A stretch of DNA of 64,000 nucleotides from Varroa destructor (lineage: Eukaryota > Arthropoda > Arachnida > Mesostigmata > Varroidae), in NCBI RefSeq assembly GCF_002443255.2, contig NW_019211456.1, forward strand, positions 23,925,061 through 23,989,060, given 5' to 3'. Both the position numbers and the translations under genes were made by a program. Below, piece after piece: positions 53,028 through 64,000 of the stretch (its first letter is position 1; each line of letters opens with the position of its first letter). Under the pieces are notes generated by a model, which made no database searches, was not told the DNA's origin, and worked only from the letters and a program-made list of their open reading frames with translations.

Positions 53028-55788
53028 TGTGCTGTTGTGTCAATACTTTGTGTAGAGAAAATTGGGTTTATAAATGGTCTACAGTGATATATCATCATCT
53101 GCTTCTATTATGAAAATCATAATAACAATAGATAGTAGTGCAATAAGCAAAAATAAACACAATTTAAATTTGACAGGTACCTTCAGAAGTATGAATAATC
53201 AGGAGATTTTTCCTTTTTTTATAGTTTTATGTGACGGAGAATTTCATCAACGTTGATTGATTGAGCAAAGGCGATTAAGTGTATCTTGACGCAATGTGTT
53301 TAGAGCTTTTAATATTGCAGAAGAGGGCTTCCAATTTATTTGATTGTTAAATAGTTTCATTTTTCTATATTAGAGTCTAAATTTTTACAATATCGCAACG
53401 GACCGAAAGCGATAGCGCCGTCCGTGGCCGTTATCATGTGCGCTATAACCTGGATTTAAATTCTGCTAACGATAATATTATGACTCTATTAGATCGAGGT
53501 GATAGGAGTACAGGTAGATGCCAACGATAACTCAACGCAGCCGAGAAGTTATTTGATTTCATTGCCATAGATACGATATGCAAACGAGTAATGAAGACGA
53601 GTTTTCGGCCCAGTTTTGGGCAACAATAAAGTTTATTCTTATTTTTTACTTTTTTTTTTCTTTATTATTTCTAGATAGTAATTAAAATGTTTACTATCAG
53701 CTACCGTGGTTAGCTGTAACTACTAAAAATGGTAAGTGAAATTGTCATCAAGTATCTGAGTAACTGCTGTAATTGTTTTATAATAAGAATGTTGCGTCGT
53801 TACACAGATTTTCCAGGTTCAAGGCCCAGTCATGGCAAAACCGTTTTCAACACGTTTTCTGTTACCATATTCATAGCTCATTTCTTGATTTTTGTAAAAG
53901 TACTAGAGCAACATCTCTGCATTCAACTATAGTTACTAAACTATATTTATGAACACTTATATTATATTAATAATCAAGTAGATGATATCAGTTAATGTCT
54001 TATTATCCACAAAATCTACATTGGAAATAATTACGTGTCTTTTACGGTCATGATATATATAACATTTTAATCGACTAGTTCCGATGTTCATAATCTCTCT
54101 GCTTCTTCTAGTAACCGCGTGCAAAGGTCTGACGGTCTGTGTAAGTTCGATCCACAAGTTTAAAGTTACGTCTGCCTCTATTCTTCATGCGCATAGTTGA
54201 CGTAGGCCTGACATCGCTACGGAACGAGATATTAATTTGTTGATTGACATGCCTGGGGCCATCTTTAGGTACTTGTTTTGAATTGCATCCATTGATCTCG
54301 ATTCAGTGCGTAGTAACTACGGTACGTAAGTGTATCTCAGTAAATAGTATTTTCTAAACAGTATGCAATCTCAGCGCGTCGTACAAGCCTATAGACACTT
54401 GGGCGTTTCTTCTTCGGTTTGTGTGTTTACTTGTAAAATCGTTTTGTTCTTTACATAATATTTGGATGACATCATTTTTTATTACTACCGTAATATTACA
54501 TGGTGGGTCATGTGTTTAGATAATTAATGCTCTTAGTTCAACTACTATCATATACTGGTTTATTAGCACGGCTGTGGAGACAACCTTAGGTCATCGTAGA
54601 CTGAGGTGGTTCTTGTACGCTTTTTGTACGTTCTGAGGTCTCCTGACGGCACAATTATTAGAAAAAGAATATCTAGTTATATATTATCGATATATTTAGT
54701 TTTCCTCTCACCTTTAGCTGGTGAGAACTATGTTTTGTTTTTGTATAATTTTCTGCTTTTTCTTTTGAGGTAACTTAGCGAGAGTTTCAACATGAATTAC
54801 CGTGTGTCGTTTGCACATCCATACGTCTAACAGAATATGGTGCTCGAATCTATCTACGCGGAACTCCAAATAATATGTCCAAAAATCAATAGTTATTGTC
54901 AATGATCACATCAGTTATATTAAAGCTGGGTTAAATACTTGTAAAAAATTCTGCGTGGACGCTTCGATCGGGAGGCGCGTTGCTTTTCTCCCTGTGGTTA
55001 AACGTATTTGCTTTTCTTTTTACTTTAAACCCGTTTTATGCTCATGCCGTATTTGCGTTTGCTGTAACTGGGTGACGTTATCGTGGACGATTTTATATCT
55101 GGCACTTAAGTTATCGGCGTGCCACAAGAATATTGCTAATAATTTTAACCAAGTAGAAGCGGTATATAAACAAAAACGATATCGACACTTGTGATACTAC
55201 TGTGATAGTATCTACGAAGCCCAATGCCAGTTTTGGTAGATTTTTGTCCATAAAAATATGCAAACGAAGTTCAAAAACTAATATCAGGATTATACTAAAG
55301 TTACCCGAATGACTGTAGATTTTTTACGAATGTTAAAGGTTTGTACATATATGTTAAATGAAATTTAGCTATACTAAGTTTGTCCATTGAAAATGGTGGA
55401 TCGTCACTGTCGTACGAATTAATCATCGATTATCTTAATTTGGGCAGACTAGAAGTTTCGTACCTGTCAACTACATGAGAAACTGGGACCAACTGGCAGC
55501 ATATTTATTACTGGGAATCGAAGTTTTTGGGATTCCTCAAAATACTTTACTTTATATTGATTATTCACAATTCCATTTTAGTTTTTAAAAAACAAAAGAA
55601 GACCCAATTCATAGCTTTTGCAGCAAAACCCCACGGTATCAAATACACGCTTGTGCTTTTGTACAGTTTCCATTTAGGCACAAATAGGTAAATAGTGACC
55701 GTAGGTAACCTGGCTAAAATAACGGGTATAGTAGAATCAAGAGATGCGGTGAAAATATGGGCTTGTTTAGAATACACTTTCTTTACTG

Positions 55789-55811
55789 ATATATATATAT
55801 ATATATATATA
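55789..55811. repeat. (AT)n microsatellite next to an inverted repeat
   Basis: About 23 bp of alternating AT ends five bases before the 15-bp inverted repeat at 55816-55857. Confidence 0.95.
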
Positions 55812-55815
55812 GTAA

Positions 55816-55857
55816 AACCATCAATAAATATGTTAATGATATTATTTATTGATGGTT
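55816..55857. repeat. Perfect 15-bp inverted repeat with 12-nt loop
   Basis: The arms 55816-55830 (AACCATCAATAAATA) and 55843-55857 are exact reverse complements around a 12-nt spacer. Either strand could fold into a hairpin. The adjacent TA array would suit an AT-targeting miniature transposon, though no target duplication is evident. Confidence 0.9.
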
Positions 55858-57800
55858 GCGTGGTAGTTAAACGGGAAAAGTATTACCTTAGCGTTACTTT
55901 CAAGTATAGTGGGTTTCTTATTACGACGCGACCGCGTGAACATACCGTGTGATCGCAACTGTGACTAGTACCTTGAGACACACTAACTTTTTTGGCTATA
56001 TCCACTGAGAATTACCCAGTCTGGCTAATTAAAACTAATCCTTCAGTTACTCTCATAGGCGTATCAATCAACGACGTTGGTGCCGATATATATAGAAGGT
56101 CGTATAGGAAGGGCAGTACTCAGCAGTAGCGGTTACATTTATATATACAAGCGAACGAATGAATCAGTCTAGGACCCATGAAACAGATGTTTTTGCGCCC
56201 ACCTGAGGACCTGAAAAAACCGGGGTCAAAAGTGTAACATTCTATTTGCACTCTTAAAGCGTACTCTTAAACGGGCTACGCCCGATCATTTCATTCGTGG
56301 CATTATAGTAATTAAATGCTGTAGGACAGGGAGCGTTTTTTCGAGCCACTTACAATACATGCGTTTACCGCCTATTTTTCGAAATAATGTAAACAGTGTG
56401 AAACGGAGTGCGATAGCTTCAAATGAAGTATCATTGCAAAATTCACGATTTTCGACTGGCATAAAATTTCTACCTGCTACACAATCTATTAACCTGTACG
56501 GCATTATAGCACGGAAAGATTATGCGTAAGCACGGCCATGGTAATTCTGATAAGCTACAGCATTCGTACATTATTTAACGTACGGGGATTCTTTTCATTC
56601 TTCTGAAACTTATTCAGTGGCCGCCCTACAGAAATCGTAAGCCAGCCATACGTTCACGACAACTTTCGATAAGACGATTAATCCAGCCGGATAGGGTATA
56701 TAAAAACCTGGGCAGTTCCTTTTCAGAATTTGAATCTATTGCTTTGACCCTGCGTTCGGTCTCCTAGCAACCGACATTTCAGCGTCCGGCATTTCGGATC
56801 GGCTGGGCGAAGACATGCTCTTATCGCTAGCTTGGACAGCTATACTGCAACTGGTACGATTAACGATCTGTACTTGTTTTCCTGTGAAAGAAACTGTTAC
56901 CCTTTCAACTTCCGTGCTGTTCTGCGGAATCGCCAGATAGATAGAGAAAAGCAGCTTTTTGGGAAGTTGCAGTTATCACGACAGCTGAATGGAAGTCAAA
57001 AGTATTTGTTAGTCAACCTGGGTCAGTCTCTAATTTGGTCCCTCTAACATTATTATTACTTTGAAAATTGTGATCCGTTTTATATATCAACCTCATTTCT
57101 AATGTAAACATGTTGCGTAGAAGTTAATTGGATGTCCCTTTGCAATTGACAGATTGTCACTCGTAGTGTCACCGCAAGGGAGAAAAGTAAATTAAGGTGG
57201 ATACTAATATATGATACTTTCATTGAAAATTTTGACGGTCACAGGAAACTAGCTTAGTATGACCAAACGATAGTTCATACCGCTACCTCCATATTGGTGA
57301 CACAAATTCATATTTCAAACTGTCTTTGTACGTCTAACGATAAGCAGAAGTTGGGTAGGCGGATTTATCTTTTGTTCATCGTTCCGTTGCTCCAGAGATC
57401 CATTTAGAAAAATAGGATTTTTTGTAGATAAGCTAAATCTAGCATTTTCACAGAAAACATTTTGGCAAGCGAGTCGTAACGGAACTATCTCTGTTGGCCC
57501 TGCATTCACCCTAGAGATACGAGCAGATTAATCCTAGAGCAAGAATTACAGAGTTAATCGTCGTCTGGACAAACTGTATTTTGAAAATATTTTCCATTTA
57601 ATTTTTTAATTATCAGAACAGAGAATACGAGCAGTTCGTCCGTCAGTCAATCGAATTCATATAGTTTGCTATACTTCTAAATGGGATCCCTACGTAAAAC
57701 GCATGCTAACTGCTAAAATTCTAGCTATTGCTTTAAGGCAAAGGTTTTCATTTTTCTTTGGCCTCATATAAAGCTTATCTTTTACAAACCGTAACATAAC

Positions 57801-57838
57801 TAACCTGGAATATTACCTGTGGGTAATATTTCAGGTTA
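57801..57838. repeat. 17-bp foldback with 4-nt loop
   Basis: TAACCTGGAATATTACC (57801-57817) pairs with 57822-57838 around a TGTG loop. There is one G-T mismatch in the stem, and one more C-G pair is possible at the base. The loop is too short for a typical microRNA precursor. Confidence 0.9.
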
Positions 57839-58710
57839 GGCTACAGCAGCGGTTAATTCCCTCTCAGATAATGGGCACAGGGTGGGCGCTTAGTGATTAC
57901 TATTCGCTCTTGCGATTAGGTAAAATATTTACGTATTTTTCTGTAACAATAGTCTAAGTAAAAATGTGGCATTACTGTATATACAATGTGTATGGGGTAC
58001 GTGGGCCATTGAAGTATTTGTGTTATTCTCGTGAGGCAGAGATGACAGGGTGCGACGTACCTGATTTGTAATACATAATAAATGTGTAGTATTAATAACA
58101 ACACGATGATATCCAGACAACATGGTTAAACTAACGATATTTTTCGGTCGCGTCTGTGAATCAACTACGAAAGGGTTCGCTGGTGCGTTATATTTATAAC
58201 ATGGCTGACGATGAAGTCATTTGGGACGTTTCCATCTCGTTGTCGTAACAGGTATCTTACTGCTTTTGCCTTACGAACAGATAGCAAATAAACAATAGTC
58301 TCCAATTAAAGTTCACATGAATTTACGTTGCGCAATCGTTACTTGAGCTCATTTTCTGTCATTGGTATCAATAGGAGAAATATTTAGCATCGAGAATAAT
58401 AATCCAAACATCTTCACGTCTATCTTCACGAAATCGTCGTTGTCATGCATTTTTAAAGTCTTTAGTTTTTTAAAGTCGGATTACAAAGCCAGGGAAACGT
58501 TCTAACCTCTACCTGTTTTTAAAAGATCTACCTAAAGATTCGCCAATAAACCTTGATTGATCGATTCTTCGGAGGCTGGCCACAGACCATCCAGTAGAAA
58601 CGCCTAATATAATCTGACGGCTTCACTGAGCAGGTGACGCTGGCTGCTGATCGGCCATTCGAATGTCGGCAACGAATTTTCCGGCTTAGAACATCTGCAT
58701 TGCCTTCTTT

Positions 58711-61357
58711 CTACTCGTCCTCGGAGGTGACCTTCTGAGCCGTTTGCGCAACAAAGCTGACATACGTTACAGCGGCCCCCATGACGGTCATAAACGCCGA
58801 TCTGTTGAGGCTGTAGAAGCGGAATGCTGTCATCTGTACGTTTTCCACAGCCATCTGGGTAGCTAGCAGACGCATCTGGCCCGGAAACACAGTATCATCG
58901 CGCGAGCGGACACAGTTGTTAGTACCAGGCTTGTCATGCGCTAAAACCGTACGAAAAGGCTCTAGAAAAGGGTATGATAACATTTCTTAGAGACAGAACA
59001 CTGTTTTGTCTTTGACACTGAAGAGTCTTCAGGATGACACGCACATATCGCTCGCATATACCTTATAAATGGTAGTGATAAATACATGTATTGTTGGCCA
59101 TAATAGGTACACTGTGTTATTTTGTTTGTTTCGATTCGACAAGTTTCCTATGTGACTTCATCCACTAGTCTAAATGATGTTTTGTTTTGTGACTTTATTA
59201 GCCTGACGAATTTTCAGAAAATATAGCCGTTCTATCGCGACCGAATTTAGAGGAGGTCACTCGGCAACGTCTCTTTGATACGCATGGCCCGATTTTTCGT
59301 CAGGTCAAACCCTGTAACCTTTCGACATTACGTAAGTATATGGAGAAAAGCGAATTAGAAGGAAGAAGTAGAATAGAAGGTTTATCTTTTGTCTTCTATG
59401 TTTTACGAAACCTACGAATCGTATTGAGACACACTAATCGTCGAGCGGTTTATCGAGTAGGTGTCACCTAGCTTACCTACATTAGAGTCTCTGTTCGTTG
59501 AAATACTATCGAACGGATGCATCGATCCAAAATATAGGGAATAATTTGTTACAGCTGCCACGCTACGCTGAGTACAAAATCAGTTAACTGCGCTGATGGC
59601 CTTACTTGGTGAGCAGCCGCACGACGATGAGCCTGCGGCCGGAATAGCATGTTACGAACAACATGCTCCGAGCGATCTTTGCATTCACAAACTAGCGAGG
59701 TTGCTATCGTGACAAGGCCGAGGTTGGTGATGATGTATATGAAGTTAAGCAGGAAATGCATTTTGCTGAGAAGAGAAATTCCCGCACCTCGTCCACCTGA
59801 AAATTTCTGAAATGATTCGTAACGTGCAGTGCAACCGTTACTTTATTATAATGTAGTTATTTATGAATAAGAATAACTTATCTAGGCACCGGACGTTCTA
59901 GCAGGGCAGTAATACGCGAATACAACCTGCAAGACTTTAGCCCGAGCGACATACGACATCATGTAGTAAAGGGTCTCATATGCTTGGACAGAAACGGGCA
60001 CGCTTTTGGCAAGTAGGGCATGGTCGTAAGAGAACATTTCAAGATTGTACAGATTTAACGATCGCATGTTAAACGACTAGCTCAGATTTAAATTCATTCA
60101 GTGCGCGGATAAAGATGCTTCTTCTCACTAAATGTTCCATTTATACTAGAATTTGTCATCTAGTCTACGATGACTCGACTCGATAATACGCAGTGTCTAG
60201 AATGCGATAGGGATGAGTAATACAAGCTCCTTATATAGTCTCTGAATGGAACTTACCTGTATTAGATTGATGGACTCTGAGCAATACCCGGCAACAACGG
60301 ATCCATGCCAAAAAATAGCCAGCGGCGAGAAAATGTCATCGAGGTATATAACCAAATCACAGAGCTCTGCATGCCTCAGTCGTAGATTACGTAAGACAAA
60401 TGGGTCGACAAACTCTTGAGACGAACAGCACAAGATGTCTTCGTCAAACTTTCGGAACTTTAGATTTGTTACCTGCGATCCGGCAACGAAATGCATAGTG
60501 TTAGCATGACCGCCATACAGAACGAGTATAAAGCAAGTACAAAGCTATGTTGAATAGGGATTCTATAATAAGAAACACTATTTAGAAGCCAGTTCAATTA
60601 GAACACAAAACATTTGAGTATGTAGCCTTATATAACGTGAGTATATAACGCTTTGTAACGCATCTTAAAAGTACTTTCAGTTAAACATTTAAAATTTTCC
60701 GAAGTTCTGGAAATCATTGATCTTGTGTTAAGGGGCTAGAGGCCTACACCGAAGTCGAGTTGACGTCTGGAATTATGATAAGATAATTTCAGGACGGCCA
60801 AACTATTTGATTGCTTTTATACTTCCGCAATTAAACGTAAATGTAAACGTAAGCAATTACGTTTTTACACTGTTCGTGATGGAGCTCCCCACTCGACTAA
60901 TCCAAATAAGAAAATCAAATCCAATACGCAGAATATGAATATTTAGATAGAAATAAACTGCACCAATTTCATGTATATAGATTAGATTAATTTATTGATT
61001 TATTGTTTTCCACGAATATTTTTACGTGATTTTTAGTTGTTTTTTTTTTTGTGTAGATCAGCATGAGTATACGTACGAAGTTTAGACTGACGTAGAGGAT
61101 GATCATGTTAAGCATTGGTGCCGAAGCTACGAATCTGTTAAGGACTATATCGATAAAGGCAATTAGATAGATGAAAGGCACTGCTGTCGGCGTAATACTG
61201 TCTATGCTCATCAACAGCTCAGTCTCCACGTAGGTGCGAAAACTCTCAGGTTCGGTAAAGAAGATCGCCAAATCGACCGCAATACGCATCAAGATATAGC
61301 CCCATAACAGCGAAGAAATCAATAACATTAGTCCAGCCAACTGCCGTCCTGACGACT
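58711..61357 (-). CDS. Gustatory-receptor-family chemoreceptor (5' exons missing)
   Basis: A seven-transmembrane ligand-gated channel subunit of the arthropod GR family, acting in the membrane of chemosensory neurons (family knowledge). Five exons, all joined in phase 0: 61077-61357, 60257-60472, 59927-60076, 59606-59806 and 58711-58875 (TAG at 58711-58713), about 336 residues. The first visible exon has two strongly hydrophobic segments (GLMLLISSLLWGYILMRIAV, then AVPFIYLIAFIDIVL). The fourth encodes KMHFLLNFIYIITNLGLVTI followed by CECKDRSEHVVR, as in TM6 and its cytoplasmic side. The last encodes AFRFYSLNRSAFMTVMGAAV then TYVSFVAQ, matching the GR TM7 signature with its TY....Q pattern. 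Typical GRs have about 380-450 residues, so TM1 and the start codon are missing upstream. The opening exon starts in phase 1 after CCAATAG. An ionotropic or rhodopsin-type receptor is unlikely. Confidence 0.8.
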
Positions 61358-64000
61358 CTATTGGAAAGCAGAAAACAACTTATATACGAAGATCAACAAT
61401 TAATCCATCAGTTACCTAACCAAGTTCGGTTGGCAGAAATTCTTTCACGCGACACTCAAATTTGTTATCTAATATTGAAGGAACGAAGGCTAGTCTTTCC
61501 ACACAACTAGAATTTCCTTGCTATCTCGAAATATAAGAAAGTGTTCGACTGTACGAGGCTTCTTGCAGAGTATGAGCGAAATATAAATGGGCAAAAAATT
61601 CCTCGTTTTGCTGAACACAAAATATTTTCTGGGTATTTGTTGCTAATAGCTGGATACTAACACTGCCGCAAATGAGCAGCTAACCGACGACTCTATTGTG
61701 TAGCTTATAGCCGACATGGAAAAAGGAATTTTTCTTTGACGAACGTTTCGTTTGCCACTCGACGATTATCATGAACCGTTTTCCTAGCGAAGCACTAATT
61801 CTTAACAATTACAGATATTCCTTTTTATTCAGCTTAGTTCCATTAGAGCCTTATTGAAAAACTGCGTTAGTAAATAGGCTGCATATGTGTACAGGCGGTA
61901 TGCTACAGGCAAGCTTGTAATCCCAACTACATCTAGGGGATTTTAAATAATAATGCTTGATGAATAAATACGATTTTTCTTTTCACTTGGAATGGAACCT
62001 TCTAAGGCCAGGAACTTGTATGTCTATTACCGTTAGTAATATATGGGTGGCGTAAGTAGCTTAATGGAGCCTATCTGAACTCACGCTCTGTATGGCATTC
62101 AGTCATCGAGCAATTACACTACAAGTGAGAGTCAATGCCTGAACGACTTGAATATCTGCGCATCTAAATTTAATTGCGGAATGATCTTATTATTAAGGCT
62201 TCTAACCACACTAAATCGTTTTCCCATTAAAATTACACCGAATATATGTAGTTCCGAATTATTATCGATGCTTAGAACTACGGACTCAGATACTAAGGTA
62301 ACTTGCTATCGTCGGCAACTGTCTTTTCTACTTTTGTCGCTCTGTGTGTGATTGAAGTTTATAGGTGTTGAATCTTTAAAAGACTCCCAGTAGCTAGCTG
62401 ATGAATTTGAACGAAACTTTTTTCTTCTATAAAGATTGACAGATGCTGTTAAATATGTTGGCCATAAGACGACTTATGATTCAAGGTTACATTGCACATA
62501 GTACATTTTTAACGGCTGCGAACTTTCTAAGTGAAGGCGTTTAGGAAGATACAGGGCACTTCCATTGGAACACGACGAATCCCCCGCCATTACTGCATCT
62601 GCCGCGCCACAGTTTTTCCTGGACGTTTATTGAGTTCGTTGACAACTATGATCTTGTTCTAATTTGCATTGACATTAAGCTTAGACAAGGTGGACGATTC
62701 CGTCTCGGTCTGTGTGTATACGTCGGAGCTCGTTCAGAACAGTCAAATGTGAAGAGCTATCGCTCCTTGGGAGAGAGGTCAATGAAGTAACAGCTCGAAA
62801 ACGAGCTACGCCCTCTTTGGGTCACAGGCATCTATGTACAGATAGTACAAAAGACAGGCACACGGACTGACAAATGCGCAAGCGCAACCAGTCGGATCGT
62901 AGAGAACAGGATCTACTTGTTTTGTATCGCTGGGCATAGTTTACTGAACATCAGCGCTTTCATGTTGATCAGATACTTGTTGTTGTCTCTTACGTTGAAA
63001 AAACGCTATGGCCAACACAAAGCTAACGCCATGCTGGCTTGATGTGAGTTCGACAGCTCAAGTGTCTAAACTCATCTGTTCTGCCTTGTTCTCCTTATCT
63101 TTTGCGAGGTAGTGACTCTGTTGCTTTCAGCGGGCAGCGTCAGCCGCACTGTCGGTGATATCGAAGTTTGCCGTGGCATCTGCTGGTGAATCAAACAGCG
63201 GCCTTTTTGCGTCTGGCTAGTTGATGATCAACCTTGTACTAGGCATCACAGAACAGTGTCGATTATTGTCGCTATCTATGTCATTCTATGAGCAGTAAAA
63301 CTATTTGAATTTGAAATTCTAAGGTTATCTCTTTTACCGAAAAATAGATTGACTTCAGTCTTTTGCGAGGTTTAATGCAGCGGCTAATCATTCATATATA
63401 TGCCTTCTTGAAAGGCCGCGGGCGATAAGTTACTTCTTCTACCACAGTCTGTAATGCTCGGTAAGTTTATGCATAGTTTTTTTTTTCTTGATATCACTTT
63501 GACTGTGAATTTTTTAGATATTGTACTGTGTAGAACATGGGCTAATAAACGAATCGGTGATGATGATGAAGACGACAAAATCAGTAATTTACATTTTGGT
63601 TGACAAATGACAAATTGGTTAAAGTGACGCCGATCACTTCACGGGCACTAGAAGTTTAGTGGGAGTTTCGGTCCTAGAGGAATATCCATGCTGTACAATC
63701 GTACTAAAAAATAATATTATATATGGAAAGTAGGTCATAAACAAAATATATATATATACTTTTTTCCAGACCAAATAATATAACTTAAATATTTGAATAA
63801 ATGCACTTCTATGGCTACACGGGGTGAGTGGCTGGAGAGTGCTCGACTGGACCGCTGCCATCAGAATGAAGCCACATAAACCATAGATGCCGCATGAATA
63901 CGGCACTTGCTAGTGGGAGCGTTGCGTGTGAATTGTATTAGGTTCGCAGTGTTTGGGTACCATGACGCGACGACGGCTGCAGCATAAATTGTTGATCAGA
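61358..64000. other. Unassigned 5' flank of the chemoreceptor
   Basis: The start codon and first transmembrane segment of the chemoreceptor should be here or beyond the window edge. A minus-strand open frame at 63634-63906 is hydrophobic in its second half, but its phase and motifs did not convince me. Nothing else was recognised. Confidence 0.45.

Larger units (their letters stand above)
51944..58710. other. Intergenic region between glycine-rich protein and chemoreceptor
   Basis: No exon can be supported. The region contains a 15-base poly-C run and two inverted repeats listed separately. The open frames are short and without recognisable family. Confidence 0.5.

Noticed and set aside
63634..63906. 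Hydrophobic minus-strand open frame considered as the first chemoreceptor exon
   Set aside because: It lies more than 2 kb upstream, shows no GR N-terminal pattern, and I could not find a donor in the phase needed by the exon at 61357.
1..64000. CRISPR arrays, bacterial operons, rRNA genes
   Set aside because: No regularly spaced direct repeats, no ribosome-binding-site-linked gene runs and no rRNA-like sequence were seen. The window is intron-containing animal DNA.

Overview
This is a window of eukaryotic nuclear DNA, AT-rich, with short spliceosomal introns, abundant (TA)n microsatellites and one 100-base assembly gap. The gene set is animal. It holds a gustatory-receptor-type chemoreceptor with the TY....Q signature, a chitin-clad-animal style glycine-rich secreted protein, and conserved housekeeping genes (exocyst Sec3, RpL4, a Rag GTPase). 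This points to an arthropod. The compact introns combined with fast-diverging proteins would fit a parasitiform mite, but that placement is inference only.

Layout. Positions 3.5-5.9 kb (+) carry a RagC/D-type GTPase with an unusually altered switch region. Positions 7.5-13.7 kb (-) carry the exocyst subunit Sec3/EXOC1 in 13 exons, convergent with the Rag gene. Positions 17.3-18.9 kb (-) carry ribosomal protein L4 in two coding exons. Positions 19-26.6 kb show no gene I can support. Positions 26.6-32.4 kb (+) carry the most interesting locus. It joins an acidic/basic AT-hook N-terminus to an endonuclease/exonuclease/phosphatase (EEP, CCR4/nocturnin/Angel-like) domain in which every catalytic motif I can align is altered. 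An alternative short terminal exon would release the AT-hook part alone. Positions 32.4-51.3 kb are about 19 kb without a supported gene, apart from one speculative exon. Positions 51.3-51.9 kb (+) carry the last two exons of a glycine-rich secreted protein. Positions 58.7-61.4 kb (-) carry the last five exons of a gustatory-receptor-family gene.

The genes do not form one pathway. RagC (lysosomal nutrient signalling to TORC1), Sec3 (exocytosis), RpL4 (translation), the AT-hook/EEP protein (probably nuclear), the secreted glycine-rich protein and the chemoreceptor are ordinary neighbours. Exon limits were placed by eye from GT/AG sites, phase agreement and family conservation. First coding exons of the Rag, Sec3, glycine-rich and chemoreceptor genes were not located.
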